A stretch of 64,000 bases of DNA from an uncultured Cohaesibacter sp. (GCF_963662805.1 NZ_OY759856.1:124001-188000), one strand, 5' to 3'. Shown: positions 9,365-19,218, numbered from the stretch's first letter. Notes: generated by a model from the sequence alone, not told the origin. Program-made: numbers and translations.

Positions 9365-10189
9365 ATGTCAACTGCACAACAACTCAAAAAACTGCGCGAC
9401 AGCCTTACCCCGTCCGATCGCATGCCGTTGGTCTTTCTCGGTCACGGTAGCCCGATGAACGCCATCGAGGACAGCGAATATTCCCGTGCCTGGAGTGAAC
9501 TGGGCCGTACCCTGCCTCACCCGAAAGCCATCCTCGTGGTCTCTGCCCACTGGATGACCCGTGGCACCACGCTGGTCGACGTATCGGCCGCACCGCGCAC
9601 CATCCACGATTTCTACGGCTTCCCCGCAGAACTCTACAATCAGCAATATCCCGCCGCTGGCAATCCGGATCTGGCCCGCGAAGTTGTCACCCTGCTCGCA
9701 AGCCACCATGCTGAGGGAGACGATACATGGGGTCTCGATCATGGCGCCTGGACGGTGTTGAAATTCCTCTATCCCGGCGCGGACGTCCCGGTCTTCCAGG
9801 TCTCCATCGACATGACCCGCGACCTCGACTATCAACTCGAAGTCGGCAAGGCCCTGTCCGACCTGCGCGACCGCGGCGTCCTCATCCTCGGCTCTGGCAA
9901 CGTGGTGCATAACCTCCGTGCCATGCGCATGGGTGGTCGCCCGCAAGATTTTGCGCTCGAGTTTGACAAGCTCTTTGCCGACAAGCTGACAGACCGCAAC
10001 TTCAACGCCCTGTCCGACACCAAGCGCCTCGGCACCCTGTTGCGCATGGCCCATCCCAGTGTCGACCATTATCTGCCCGCGCTCACCATCGCAGGCGCCT
10101 CGGACGAGCGCGACGACCTGACCTTCATGACGGACTCCATCGACCTCGGGTCGGTGTCCATGCGGTCCTTCGTGTTCCACCAAGCCTAA
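9365..10189 (+). CDS. ygiD: 4,5-DOPA extradiol dioxygenase family protein (YgiD-like)
   Basis: Class III extradiol ring-cleavage dioxygenase of the YgiD/LigB family, 274 residues. These are non-heme metalloenzymes that open catechol rings; the plant and E. coli members act on L-DOPA. Metal-binding and active-site signatures are present: LGHGSPMNAI (His near 27), VVSAHWMTRG (His near 62), YGFPAELYNQQYPAAG and LDHGAWTVLKFLYP. The start is preceded by GAGGAG. The next gene begins 11 bases after the stop. With YqjG and DoxX it would complete a small module that removes catechols and quinones. The natural substrate here is not known. Confidence 0.9.
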   Translation: MSTAQQLKKLRDSLTPSDRMPLVFLGHGSPMNAIEDSEYSRAWSELGRTLPHPKAILVVSAHWMTRGTTLVDVSAAPRTIHDFYGFPAELYNQQYPAAGNPDLAREVVTLLASHHAEGDDTWGLDHGAWTVLKFLYPGADVPVFQVSIDMTRDLDYQLEVGKALSDLRDRGVLILGSGNVVHNLRAMRMGGRPQDFALEFDKLFADKLTDRNFNALSDTKRLGTLLRMAHPSVDHYLPALTIAGASDERDDLTFMTDSIDLGSVSMRSFVFHQA

Positions 10190-10200
10190 GGAGAAAGACC

Positions 10201-11166
10201 ATGCTCGTAGACGGTCAATGGAAAGAAAATTGGCAACCGGTCCAGAAGGCCGACGAAAAGGGCCGCTTCGTGCGTCAGGTCTCCGGCTTCCGCAACTGGA
10301 TCACTCCGGACGGAAGCCCCGGCCCGACCGGCGAAGGGGGCTTTGAGGCAGAAGCCGGACGCTACCGGCTCTATGTCGCCCTCATCTGCCCGTGGGCCTC
10401 GCGCACCCTCATCGCCCGCAAGCTGAAGGGCCTTGAGGAGATCATCCCGGTGACCGTGGTCAATCCGGTGATGAATGACGAGGGCTGGGAGTTCGGCGGC
10501 TATGATGGTGCCGATGAAGATCCGCTCTTCGGCTCGCGCTACATGCACGAACTCTACACCCGCGCCGATGCTCATTACACCGGCCGGGCCACTGTTCCGG
10601 TCCTCTGGGACATGAAACGCAACGTCATGGTCAACAACGAGAGCGCCGATATCCTGCGCATGTTCGACACCGCGTTCGAGCATCTCGCGCCATCCGACCT
10701 GCGCCTCTATCCGGAAGATCTGGCCGAGGAGATCGACGCCCTCAACCCACGCATCTACGATCTGCTCAACAACGGGGTGTACAAGGCTGGGTTCGCCTCG
10801 TCGCAGGAAGCCTATGACGAGGCCGTCGAGGGCGTTTTCAAAATGCTCGACGAACTCGAGGGCCGTCTGACCGGGGAGTATCTATTCGGCGATCACCTGA
10901 CCGAGACCGACATCCGGACCTTTGTCACGCTGATCCGATTTGATGCGGCCTATCACGGGCTCTTCAAGACCAACCGCAAGCAGATCAAGGATTACCCGCG
11001 CCTCAGCGCCTACATGGAACGCATCTATCGCATTCCCGGTGTTGCAGGAACGGTCAACATGGATCACATCACCCGCGGCTACTACGCCATCAAGGCGCTG
11101 AACCCGCAGCGGATCCGGCCAACAGGCCCAGCCCATATCGAAGCGTTGATTGCGTCTGTTTCCTGA
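10201..11166 (+). CDS. yqjG: Glutathionyl-hydroquinone reductase (YqjG/Xi-class GST)
   Basis: A 321-residue Xi-class glutathione transferase. The family reduces glutathionyl-hydroquinones back to hydroquinones with glutathione. The catalytic Cys lies in LICPWASR (Cys 63), the CPWA motif that defines the class. The C-terminal helical domain contains LTETDIRTFVTLIRFD and the conserved NMDHITRGYY near the end. AGGAG stands just before the ATG. It is the last gene of the LysR-associated operon and is followed by a hairpin terminator. YqjG homologues are often next to DoxX genes, as here. Confidence 0.94.
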   Translation: MLVDGQWKENWQPVQKADEKGRFVRQVSGFRNWITPDGSPGPTGEGGFEAEAGRYRLYVALICPWASRTLIARKLKGLEEIIPVTVVNPVMNDEGWEFGGYDGADEDPLFGSRYMHELYTRADAHYTGRATVPVLWDMKRNVMVNNESADILRMFDTAFEHLAPSDLRLYPEDLAEEIDALNPRIYDLLNNGVYKAGFASSQEAYDEAVEGVFKMLDELEGRLTGEYLFGDHLTETDIRTFVTLIRFDAAYHGLFKTNRKQIKDYPRLSAYMERIYRIPGVAGTVNMDHITRGYYAIKALNPQRIRPTGPAHIEALIASVS

Positions 11167-11170
11167 TACC

Positions 11171-11200
11171 ACGCCCCGGCAGTTTCCGACCGGGGCGTTT
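11171..11200 (+). terminator. Rho-independent terminator after yqjG
   Basis: ACGCCCCGG at 11171-11179 pairs with CCGGGGCGT at 11190-11198, followed by only TTT and then GCG. The stem is strong but the T tract is short, so termination may be partial. Confidence 0.6.
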
Positions 11201-11254
11201 GCGTGAAGGATGATTTGAGCGAAGCCAAGAGAAGCAGCTCCGCAGCTCCGGCAT

Positions 11255-12010
11255 TCAGGAGCCAAGCCTGTCACGAAGCAGGATACGATAGCGCTCCAGG
11301 GTCCCGTCCAGATGATCGGCCATGGCCGCCTCCGCAGCGTCCGCATTGCCATCGACAATCGCCTGCAAAACCTTGGCATGTTCCCGATGCAGATTTGGAT
11401 TGGGCTTCACGTCCGGAGAACAGTCAGGCGCGATCAGCTCCCGGCGCGGCAGGATGCCCGGTCGGATCATCGACAGGAACTGCGGAAACCGCTTGTTCTG
11501 TGTCGCCTCCGCAATGGAATAGTGAAATTCATAGTCCGCATCATAGGGCAAGTCGCCCGCATCAACGCACGTCTTGACTTTCTCATGAGCCTTCAGAATC
11601 GTTTCGAGCTGTCTCGAGGATCGACGTGAGGCCGCCAAACGGGCCGAACGGATCTCGAATGCCGAACGCATTTCCAGAACCTCGATCACGTCCGAGATGC
11701 GTTCTGCCGACAGATCAGCAAAGGGATGGCGAAGACGCTCCTTCTCGGGATCAAGGACGAACACGCCCGATCCCTTGCGCGCCTCGACCAGTCCATCGGA
11801 ACGCAAGATCGCAATCGCCTCGCGCACCACCGTACGGCTTACCCCGAAAAGACGTCCAAGGTCTGCCTCGCTGGGCAGTCGATCTCCGGGACTATATCGG
11901 GTTCCGGCAATTTCGCTGCGTAAATGCTGGCTGATCTGGCTGACCAGTGTCTCCGACTTGATCGGTTTCTGCGTTTCCTGCAAGGAGTCCACGGCCATTG
12001 TCTGCCCCAT
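11255..12010 (-). CDS. GntR-family regulator, FadR subfamily (FCD domain)
   Basis: A 251-residue regulator. The N-terminal winged helix (residues about 20-90) contains LPSEADLGRLFGVSRTVVREAI and the wing GLVEARKGSGVFV. The C-terminal FCD domain has metal-binding His and Asp residues in the EFHYSIAEATQNKRF region. FadR-type regulators usually sense sugar acids or other carboxylates. It stands at the downstream end of the galactarate pathway genes, reading the same way, and a second regulator of the same type is at 15825. The two are clearly related in the FCD region (both have ATxNKRF). It may act on the gar genes or on a target outside the window. Confidence 0.88.
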   Translation of the reverse strand: MGQTMAVDSLQETQKPIKSETLVSQISQHLRSEIAGTRYSPGDRLPSEADLGRLFGVSRTVVREAIAILRSDGLVEARKGSGVFVLDPEKERLRHPFADLSAERISDVIEVLEMRSAFEIRSARLAASRRSSRQLETILKAHEKVKTCVDAGDLPYDADYEFHYSIAEATQNKRFPQFLSMIRPGILPRRELIAPDCSPDVKPNPNLHREHAKVLQAIVDGNADAAEAAMADHLDGTLERYRILLRDRLGS

Positions 12011-12296
12011 TCTGATGTGTTGGCACCCACTTGACGGACTTCACCACACACCGATGATTGGACCCTTGCACTGGGGATCTCCCGAGGATGACGGGCATCC
12101 TAGCGCAATCCAACCCGTATGATGCATAGCACAATCAGACGCTTGATCAAATTTCAATCGGGCAAACCTAGCCTATCGCCCCACCTCAACACACGTCAGA
12201 CAGGACGCGCAAGACAGGGACACTCGGCAAGAGCGCATAAATAGGAAAAAACGCGTGTAACTGACGAGTCAGAGGCAGGCTCGGCGTCACAGCACC

Positions 12297-13560
12297 TCAA
12301 AGGATGAGGATGGCCCTGAAGTCGTTGACGTTGGTCCGAGTTGGACCCGTCACGACGCTGTCGCCAAGAGCCTCGAAGAAGCCATGGCCGTTGTTGTTCT
12401 CCAACTCACGGCGCGGGTTGAGACCTGCCCCCAACGCCCGACTGAGGGTATCGGGCGTGGCGATGGCCCCGGCAATTTCCTCGACCCCATCGACGCCATC
12501 GGTATCACCAGCGATGGCATAGACATCCTTCATGCCATTGAGAGAAACCGCGAGCGAGAGCAGAAACTCCACATTGCGTCCGCCACGTCCGTCACCCTTG
12601 AGGGTCACAGTGGTCTCGCCACCCGAGAGGATCAGACAGGGTTTCTGGAAGGGTTGATCTTTGTCGACCACCCTGTCGGGTGATCCCGGCATGAATGATC
12701 CCGACCTCTTTTGCTTCGCCTTCAAGACTATCGCCGAGGATATGAGGCGTGATATTGGCATCCAGAGCCACTTTCGCCGCCGCTTCGAGCGCAATCTGGG
12801 GCGCAGCGACAATGTGGGTTTCGGCCTTGGCAAGGCGTTCATCGCCCGGCTTGATGCTTTCGGACGCATCGCTTTGCAGCGCCGCCATCACGGAAGCTGG
12901 CAGATCGAGTTTGTAGCGACGCACGATCTCCAGCGCATCCTCCAGCGTGGTCGGATCGGCAACCGTCGGACCGGACGCGATATCCATCGGATTGTCGCCC
13001 GGCACATCGGAAATCATCAGCGTCGTCAGCTTTGCCGGATAGCAGGCCGCAGCAAGACGCCCTCCCTTCACGGCCGAAAGATGACGCCTCAGGCAATTCA
13101 TCTCGGTAATCGTCGCCCCACACGCCAGCAGGGCTTTGTTCACCGCCTGCTTGTCCTCGAGGCTGATGCCGTCGAGCGGCAGCGAAAGAAGGGCAGATCC
13201 ACCGCCGGAAATGAGACAGAGCACCTCGTCTTCCTCGGTCAGATCCTTGACATAGTCAAGCATGCGTCGGGCGGCCTCCTGTCCGGCTGCATCCGGAACG
13301 GGATGGGCCGCCTCGACGATCTCGATCCGCTCACATGGCACATTGTAGCCATAGCGCGTGACAACCAGACCTTCCAATGGCCCTTTCCAATGCTCTTCAA
13401 CCGCCCTTGCCATGGCTGCGCTTGCCTTACCGGCACCAATGACGACGAAGCGTCCGCGAGCTGGCTGCTTTGGGAGGAACGGCGGAATACAAAGCGACGG
13501 TTGTGCTGAGGCGACAGCGGCGTCGAAAAGAGACCGAAGGAAGGATCTGGGATCACGCAT
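12297..13560 (-). pseudogene. ttuD: Glycerate 2-kinase (GckA/TtuD type), frameshifted
   Basis: Product family: MOFRL glycerate kinase, making 2-phosphoglycerate from D-glycerate, the last step of the aldarate pathway. The 5' part (from 13560) reads intact to about HAGITRQ, with FVVIGAGKASAAMA and ISGGGSALLSLP. The 3' part continues one frame over with QPFQKPCLILSGGETTV, the MOFRL signature GRGGRN and a normal end NVNDFRAILIL. Removing one base from the CCC run at 12671-12673 restores a continuous protein of about 420 residues, the normal length. Nothing else in either half is degraded. The break is either a sequence error or a very recent mutation. The stop of this gene's 5' neighbour (garR, 13561) abuts its start, so the two are co-transcribed. 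Confidence 0.85.
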
Positions 13561-14442
13561 TTAGGCTACCGTGTGGTTCGCGAGCATTTCGAGGGCCTTG
13601 ACCATGGCCGAGTGGTCCCAGGCGGAACCGCCATTGGCCTTGCAGGCGTTGAACAGTTCCTGAGCGGTCGCCGTGTTTGGCAGGCTCAGGCCCATGGCTT
13701 TTGCGTTGCTCAGCGCCAGATTGAGGTCTTTCTGGTGCAACTCGATACGGAAACCGGGATCGAACGTGCGCTTGACCATGCGATCTCCATGGATCTCGAG
13801 GATCTTGGAGGAAGCAAAGCCACCCATCAGGGCTTCACGAACCTTGGCGGGATCGGCACCGGCTTTCGAAGCGAACAGCAGAGCTTCTGCAACGGCTTCG
13901 ATATTTAGCGCCACGATGATCTGGTTTGCAACCTTGCAGGTCTGTCCATCCCCATTGCCGCCAACGAGCGTGATGTTCTTGCCCATCAGATCGAACAGCG
14001 GTTTGGCCGTATTGAAGGCCTCTTCAGTGCCGCCACACATGATGGTCAGAGTGGCAGCCTTAGCACCAACTTCACCGCCAGATACCGGCGCATCGATATA
14101 TTCACAGCCCAGTTCGTTGATCTTCTTGGCGAAAACCTTGGTGTCGACCGGGGAGATCGAGCTCATGTCGATCACCATCTTGCCTGCGCTGATCCCTTCG
14201 GCAACACCATTCTCTCCGAACAGCACCGCTTCCACATGTGGTGTATCCGGAACCATGACGATGATGATGTCGGACTTCTCGGCCACTTCCTTTGACGAGC
14301 TGGCAACGACAGCACCCTTCTCAGTCAGATATGCCGGTACGGTCCCCACATCGAACGCGACGACCTCGTGACCTGCATCCAGCAGATGGCCAGCCATTGG
14401 TGCACCCATGATACCGGTGCCGATAAACCCTACCTTGCTCAT
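13561..14442 (-). CDS. garR: 2-hydroxy-3-oxopropionate (tartronate semialdehyde) reductase
   Basis: A 293-residue beta-hydroxyacid dehydrogenase. It reduces tartronate semialdehyde to D-glycerate with NAD(P)H. The start at 14442 follows GGGAG and opens with the nucleotide-binding MSKVGFIGTGIMGAPMAGHL. The substrate-binding motif YIDAPVSGGEVGAKAATL and the catalytic Lys in GQTCKVANQI are present. An upstream in-frame ATG at 14505 adds 21 unrelated residues and lacks a ribosome site. The gene lies between the aldolase that makes its substrate and the kinase that uses its product, which supports the GarR assignment over other members of this broad family. Confidence 0.93.
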   Translation of the reverse strand: MSKVGFIGTGIMGAPMAGHLLDAGHEVVAFDVGTVPAYLTEKGAVVASSSKEVAEKSDIIIVMVPDTPHVEAVLFGENGVAEGISAGKMVIDMSSISPVDTKVFAKKINELGCEYIDAPVSGGEVGAKAATLTIMCGGTEEAFNTAKPLFDLMGKNITLVGGNGDGQTCKVANQIIVALNIEAVAEALLFASKAGADPAKVREALMGGFASSKILEIHGDRMVKRTFDPGFRIELHQKDLNLALSNAKAMGLSLPNTATAQELFNACKANGGSAWDHSAMVKALEMLANHTVA

Positions 14443-14520
14443 TGTAAAAGCTCCCTGTTTGGCGCTTCTAACGCCGTTGACCTGTGTTGGAATTTGCGTT
14501 GGCACTGAAAGCGCGCCAAC

Positions 14521-15300
14521 TCATGCGTCCTTGAATTCGGCGAGTTTCTGAGTTGCCGCAGTGCGCATCAGGGCAGCTTCCGCCCCCAGCGCAATGAAGG
14601 TGTAACCCCACTCCAGATAGCGCTTCGCATCGGCCGACACCGGCGCCAGCGTCCCGATGGGAACGCCCTTTGCCTTGCAGACATCGGCGGCATGTTTCAT
14701 GGCAGCCTGCACCTCTTCATGGGCCGGGTTGCCGAGATGCCCCATGCTGGCCGCCAGATCGGACGGACCGATGAAGATGCCGCCCAGATTCTTGACGCTG
14801 GCGATCTCCTCGATGCAGTTGATTGCCGTGCCCGTCTCGACCTGAAGCAAAGCGCAGGCGCGCTCATTGGACGTGGCAATGTAAGAAGCATCGGCACCGT
14901 AGGAAGCGGCCCGCTGAACGGTCGCAACACCGCGCACGCCCTCCGGTGGATAGCGCATGGCGGCCACAGCCGCCTCGGCTTCTTCCTTGTTCTGAACATA
15001 GGGGAAGAGGATCGTGCGGAAACCGATATCCATGTAACGCTTGATCAGCACCGGATCATTCCATGTGGCCCGAACCACTGGCTCGCTGTGCGCTCCACGC
15101 AAAGCCTGAAGCTGGGGCAGCAAGGTCGTCATTTCATTGGGTGCGTGTTCCGCATCAATGACGAGCCAGTCGAACCCGATGGCCCCGATAACCTCGGTCG
15201 CAAGATTGCTCGTCAGACCGAGCCAAAGACCGAATTGCTTTTCGCCATTGCGGATCGCGGTCATGAAGCGATTCTCTGGTGGACTGATGTAGTTTATCAT
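14521..15300 (-). CDS. garL: HpcH/HpaI aldolase, likely 5-keto-4-deoxy-D-glucarate aldolase
   Basis: A 259-residue class II aldolase. GarL splits 5-keto-4-deoxyglucarate (or 2-keto-3-deoxyglucarate) into pyruvate and tartronate semialdehyde. Family motifs are present: FDWLVIDAEHAPNE, the metal-binding Glu in LLQVETGTAINCIEEI and the FIGPSDLAASMGHLGNP loop. The ATG at 15300 has GGGAG upstream and gives an N-terminus like that of E. coli GarL. A longer frame from 15405 is not supported. The aldolase family is broad, so the substrate is assigned from context: both dehydratases that make the substrate and the reductase that takes the product are nearby. Confidence 0.88.
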   Translation of the reverse strand: MINYISPPENRFMTAIRNGEKQFGLWLGLTSNLATEVIGAIGFDWLVIDAEHAPNEMTTLLPQLQALRGAHSEPVVRATWNDPVLIKRYMDIGFRTILFPYVQNKEEAEAAVAAMRYPPEGVRGVATVQRAASYGADASYIATSNERACALLQVETGTAINCIEEIASVKNLGGIFIGPSDLAASMGHLGNPAHEEVQAAMKHAADVCKAKGVPIGTLAPVSADAKRYLEWGYTFIALGAEAALMRTAATQKLAEFKDA

Positions 15301-15824
15301 GCCGTGACACTCCCGTGCGTTGGTCTGTGAGAATCTAGCTCTGTGAAGAAAACAATCAGACCCCGTCACACGCACCGACACGACTTTCTTGTCGGCAGCA
15401 GGCACGTCAAACGATGGGTCAAGTCGCCAAACGAACGACCCGGCTTCCTCCTCAAACGACCAGTCTCCCTTGATCGTATCTTTGAAATTGATCTTATTAA
15501 TTAGTCAGTTTAATTTTCAAGTGAAATTTTGAATTGATCGCTGAAATTTGGCACATTCAAAACATTCTCGCGGAAATATGTGCGTATTCAGGCATCAGGC
15601 CTTAGACTTTCGTGTCAAATTAATAAAATTAATATGATCAATTTTCAAATTGTGAGAAAGTCCAAACCGGGTAGAATCATCTGCCCTGCCAAGTTCTAAC
15701 CACAAGGCGAGCGAGCGCCTCCCGATTTGTTCGCAATGAATCGGAAGTCCCGCTTGTCAAATGACACCGGAATCCCGCTATAAAGGCAAAAAGACACAAG
15801 ACGCGGCAAGCAGAGAGATTGAAC
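15301..15824. other. AT-rich divergent regulatory region between garL and gntR
   Basis: About 525 bases with no gene. It separates the divergent garL-garR-ttuD operon from the gntR gene at 15825. It is much more AT-rich than its surroundings between about 15480 and 15660. It contains ATTAATAAAATTAAT at 15619-15633, a symmetric AT palindrome, and TGTCAAATGACA at 15755-15766, a 5-bp inverted repeat with two central bases about 58 bases upstream of gntR. These are plausible operators for the FadR-type regulators. No small reading frame looks real. Confidence 0.45.
15755..15766. promoter_or_regulatory. Inverted repeat upstream of gntR, possible GntR operator
   Basis: TGTCAAATGACA has arms TGTCA and TGACA around AA. 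FadR-subfamily operators commonly carry GT...AC half-sites of this size. Its place just upstream of the regulator suggests autoregulation, which is inference. Confidence 0.4.
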
Positions 15825-16556
15825 ATGGACGCACCGGCCAAGGAGCATCACGGCTCGCTCAGTGAGCGCACATCGAAACAGATCGAACAGCTCATTGCGG
15901 AGCGCAACCTTGTTCCCGGTGATCGGCTTCCAACGGTTCAGGAACTCAGCACCCGGCTAGGCGTCAGCCTGTCGGTGGTCCGCGAAGCCATTGCAAGCCT
16001 GAAGGCAGGCGGCATCATCAACACCCGGCAAGGCGCAGGCATCTTTGTCTCTTCCCCCGCACCTCAGGATGGCCTCGCGCTGGTGTTCGGAAATCTGTCG
16101 CAAATCTCGTCGGTGGTGGAAGTGTTGGAGCTTCGCCTCGCCGTCGAGGTGGAAGCCGCGGGGCTCGCCGCCGAACGTCACTCCCTCGCTCAGGAATCGC
16201 GCATCTACGAGGCCTATTGCGACATCCAGCGCGCCATGGATGCCGGAGAAACCGGGGAAGCCGAAGATTCCCGCTTTCACATCACCATCGCCGAGGCAAC
16301 CAACAACAAGCGCTTTGTCGATTTTCTCATGCAGCTCGGCAACGCCATGATCCCGCGCAGCAAGCTCGGCACCCACTCCTCATCGCGGGAAGATCTCCCG
16401 AAATATCTTGCTCAGCTGCAAACCGAGCACAATGCGATCCTTGACGCCATTGCCAACAAGGATCCTGATGGAGCGCGTCAGGCCATGCGCGCGCACCTCT
16501 CCCAGAGCCGGGATCGCTATCACCAGCTCCTCAGGGCACAGCGCAGCGCTGGCTGA
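15825..16556 (+). CDS. GntR-family regulator, FadR subfamily, of the aldarate cluster
   Basis: A 243-residue regulator with an N-terminal winged helix (LPTVQELSTRLGVSLSVVREAI, then INTRQGAGIFVSS) and a C-terminal FCD ligand domain (RFHITIAEATNNKRF, LQTEHNAILDAIANKD). ATG 15825 is chosen because AGAGAG lies at the right distance; a TTG two codons upstream is possible. It is divergent from garL and shares the AT-rich region with it, so it probably controls garL-garR-ttuD in response to a pathway sugar acid. It is the second FadR-type regulator in this cluster besides that at 11255. Confidence 0.88.
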   Translation: MDAPAKEHHGSLSERTSKQIEQLIAERNLVPGDRLPTVQELSTRLGVSLSVVREAIASLKAGGIINTRQGAGIFVSSPAPQDGLALVFGNLSQISSVVEVLELRLAVEVEAAGLAAERHSLAQESRIYEAYCDIQRAMDAGETGEAEDSRFHITIAEATNNKRFVDFLMQLGNAMIPRSKLGTHSSSREDLPKYLAQLQTEHNAILDAIANKDPDGARQAMRAHLSQSRDRYHQLLRAQRSAG

Positions 16557-16596
16557 CACCAGAGCTGCTTAAATGGCGCGTGATTGAGAAAACAGA

Positions 16597-17647
16597 TCAG
16601 GCCGTGTCGCGCACAACGATCTCGAACCCGACATCGAGCATCTTGTTCTCGATCGGGACATTGTTGAGACGATTGAGCAGGGAACTGGCAGACAGGCGTC
16701 CCATGGTTGCCCGATCAATCCGCACGGTCGTCAACGCCGGATAGGTGTAGGCAGCAAAATTCTGATCACCAAAGCCGACAATGGCAACGTCATCGGGAAT
16801 GGAAAGCCCCCGGGCCTGCACTTCAGTCAGCACGCCGTGGGCCAGCGTGTCCGAGCTGCAGAAAACCACCGCCCCCTTCAGGCCTTCATCGAGCAACTTG
16901 GCAATGCCCTGCCGCCCGAGCTTGAGATTGGAAATCCCCGGCACGACACTGGTCGGCACATCCTCAATCCCCTTGGCTGCAAGCGCCCGCTTGAAGCTGG
17001 CGTTGCGCAACAGGGCGCGATGATCCTCGGCAGAGACAATCGCAAACTTGCGATAGCCCTTGTCATAGAAGAAATTGGCCGTCTTACGCCCCACCCCCGT
17101 CCTGCGAAAAGCCAACAACGACATCAAGCGGTGTCGGCGTAACATCCCATGTCTCGACAATGGGGATGTTGGCCGCCAGAAGCTGACGCCGGCAATTGTT
17201 GGAGTGCTGGATCCCGGTGAGGAAAATCCCGTCGGGCCGTCGGCTCAGAATGGCAGATACCAGCTTTTCCTCTTCCTCAAGATCATAGCCCACTTCGGCT
17301 TGAATGACCTGATACCCGGCTTCCTTCATCGGCTTGGCAAAATGCTGCACCGTCTCGGCATAGACGACGTTGACAAGGCTCGGCACGACCACAGCAATCA
17401 GACGACTGCGGTTTGACGCAAGACCACCGGCCAGAAGGTTCGGCACATAGCCGGTCTGCTGGATCACGTCCTGAATGCGATCCCGCGTCTTCTGAGCCAC
17501 CTTGTCCGGATAGTTAAGCGCGCGGGAAACAGTGGTTGGCGCAACACCTGCCAATTTTGCAACAATCTCCAGCGTCACACTCTGGGAGCTTTGTCTGCTC
17601 CGCCGTGTTTCTCCGCTCGACTGTTGCTCATTGATGGGTTCTGCCAC
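16597..17647 (-). pseudogene. LacI-family regulator of the aldarate genes, frameshifted
   Basis: LacI-family repressor with the DNA-binding domain VTLEIVAKLAGVAPTTVSRALN and a sugar-binding domain resembling GntR/GguR-type regulators. The first 187 codons (from 17647) read to WDVTPTPLDVVVGFSQD and then hit a stop. The rest (KTANFFYDKGYRKFAIVS to the end at 16597) continues one frame over. Deleting one base from the CCCCC run at 17094-17098 restores a continuous protein of about 350 residues with no other damage. If the break is real, the protein would lose half of its ligand domain. Two 18-bp LacI-type operators between tctC and gudD are its likely targets. It lies 36 bases downstream of garD and in the same direction. 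Confidence 0.85.
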
Positions 17648-17683
17648 AGACCATTTCCTTGCAAGCTTACATTCTGCCGCCCC

Positions 17684-19210
17684 TCAGGTTATCGGAGCGG
17701 GATTGAACAACACGAGATCGTTCTTGATTCCCAACTTGTCGGCAGCAGTCTGGGTGCGGCCACTTGCGATATCCAGAATGAGCCTGAACAGCTCCCAACC
17801 TGCTTCCTCGACAGAGACCTCGCCCGCAGCGATGCGACCGGCATCCACGTCCATCAGATCGAACCAGCGCGCGGCAAGCCCGCTGTTTGTCGCCACCTTG
17901 ATGGTTGGCGTGGTCGGCAGATTATAGGGGGTTCCACGACCGGTCGTAAATATATGCAAGTTCATTCCTGCGGCCAGTTGCAAGGTTCCACACACAAAAT
18001 CACCCGCAGGCGTCGCAGCAAAGGTCAAACCTTTCCGGCGCAGGCGTTCTCCCGGCCCGATCACATCGACAATTGGCGAAGATCCCGACTTAGCCACCGA
18101 GCCGAGGGACTTCTCGACGATTCCCGAGAGCCCGCCCATCTTGTTGCCCGGCGTCGTGTTGGCCGCCCGATCCGCGCCTCCCTTGGCGAGATAGGCATCG
18201 TACCAGCTCATCTCTCGCACCAGATCTTCAACGACACCGGGATTGGCCGCGCGGCGCGGCAGAAGATGCACCGAATCCCTGACTTCCGTCACTTCCGAGA
18301 ACATCACACTGCCGCCAGCCCTGACGATCAGATCGGACGCAATCCCGAGCATCGGATTGGCGGTAATACCGGAGAAGGCATCGCTGCCGCCACACTGCAT
18401 CCCGACCACCAGATCTGACACCGGGCAGGTCTCGCGCTGGCGTTTGTTGAGCCGTTCGAGATGCTCCCGCGCCTGATCCATGACACGGTCCGTGATGGCC
18501 CCAAAGCCGAGCAGCTCTTCTTCCTGCATGAACATCTTGCTCTGGGTGAGCTCATCGTCATTCATGATCATTTCTGGACGCAGCTTCTCGCAGCCGAGAC
18601 CAACCACCATGACCTCACCGCCGAAGTTCGGATTGAGAGCGATATTCTTGATGGTCCGGATCGGGATATAGGCGTCCGTGGCATTGATCGCGACGCCGCA
18701 GCCATAGGAATGGGTGAGCGCCACCACATCATCCACATTGGGATAGTGGGGCAGCAGCTCTTCGCGAATGCGGCGCACCACATGCTCGACAACCCCGGCA
18801 ACACATTGCACAGAGATCGAGATCGCGAGCACGTTGCGCGTCCCCACCGAGCCATCCGGATTGCGATAACCCTCGAAGGTATAGCCCTCAAGAGGCGGCA
18901 GTGGCTGAGGAGCTTCAACTGGTGCAACAAGACTTTCAAGATCGGGCGGCTCCGGCAACTCGATCATATGCTCATTGACCCAAGACCCCTTCGGCAAAGC
19001 CATCTTGGCAAGACCGATCACTTCCCCATAGCGAATGACCTGCCCACCCTTGGGGATGTCTGCCAAGGCAACCTTGTGCCCGAACGGAACATCCTCAAGC
19101 AGCACAGCGCCGGTATCAAGCGCGACACCAGCTTTCACACCCCCAGCAGTTAGGATGATGGAGACATTGTCGCTTTCATGGACCTTGAGGCTGGGGACTG
19201 GTTTGTTCAT
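17684..19210 (-). CDS. garD: Galactarate dehydratase
   Basis: A 508-residue member of the UxaA/GarD family. It dehydrates D-galactarate (mucate) to 5-keto-4-deoxyglucarate in an iron-dependent reaction. It has the N-terminal SAF domain (residues about 1-90) and the large C-terminal domain, with GYRNPDGSVGTRN, THSYGCGVAINATDAYIPIRT and NPNFGGEVMVVGLGCEKLRPE. These motifs follow E. coli GarD closely, rather than altronate dehydratase. Length is near that of E. coli GarD. It lies between the transporter genes and lacI in one run of minus-strand genes, eight bases after tctA. It provides the galactarate branch; gudD provides the glucarate branch. Confidence 0.9.
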   Translation of the reverse strand: MNKPVPSLKVHESDNVSIILTAGGVKAGVALDTGAVLLEDVPFGHKVALADIPKGGQVIRYGEVIGLAKMALPKGSWVNEHMIELPEPPDLESLVAPVEAPQPLPPLEGYTFEGYRNPDGSVGTRNVLAISISVQCVAGVVEHVVRRIREELLPHYPNVDDVVALTHSYGCGVAINATDAYIPIRTIKNIALNPNFGGEVMVVGLGCEKLRPEMIMNDDELTQSKMFMQEEELLGFGAITDRVMDQAREHLERLNKRQRETCPVSDLVVGMQCGGSDAFSGITANPMLGIASDLIVRAGGSVMFSEVTEVRDSVHLLPRRAANPGVVEDLVREMSWYDAYLAKGGADRAANTTPGNKMGGLSGIVEKSLGSVAKSGSSPIVDVIGPGERLRRKGLTFAATPAGDFVCGTLQLAAGMNLHIFTTGRGTPYNLPTTPTIKVATNSGLAARWFDLMDVDAGRIAAGEVSVEEAGWELFRLILDIASGRTQTAADKLGIKNDLVLFNPAPIT

Positions 19211-19218
19211 TGCCTGTG

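Noticed and set aside
12660..12690. Programmed ribosomal frameshift in the glycerate kinase gene
   Set aside because: There is no slippery heptamer with a downstream pseudoknot, and the family is not known for recoding.
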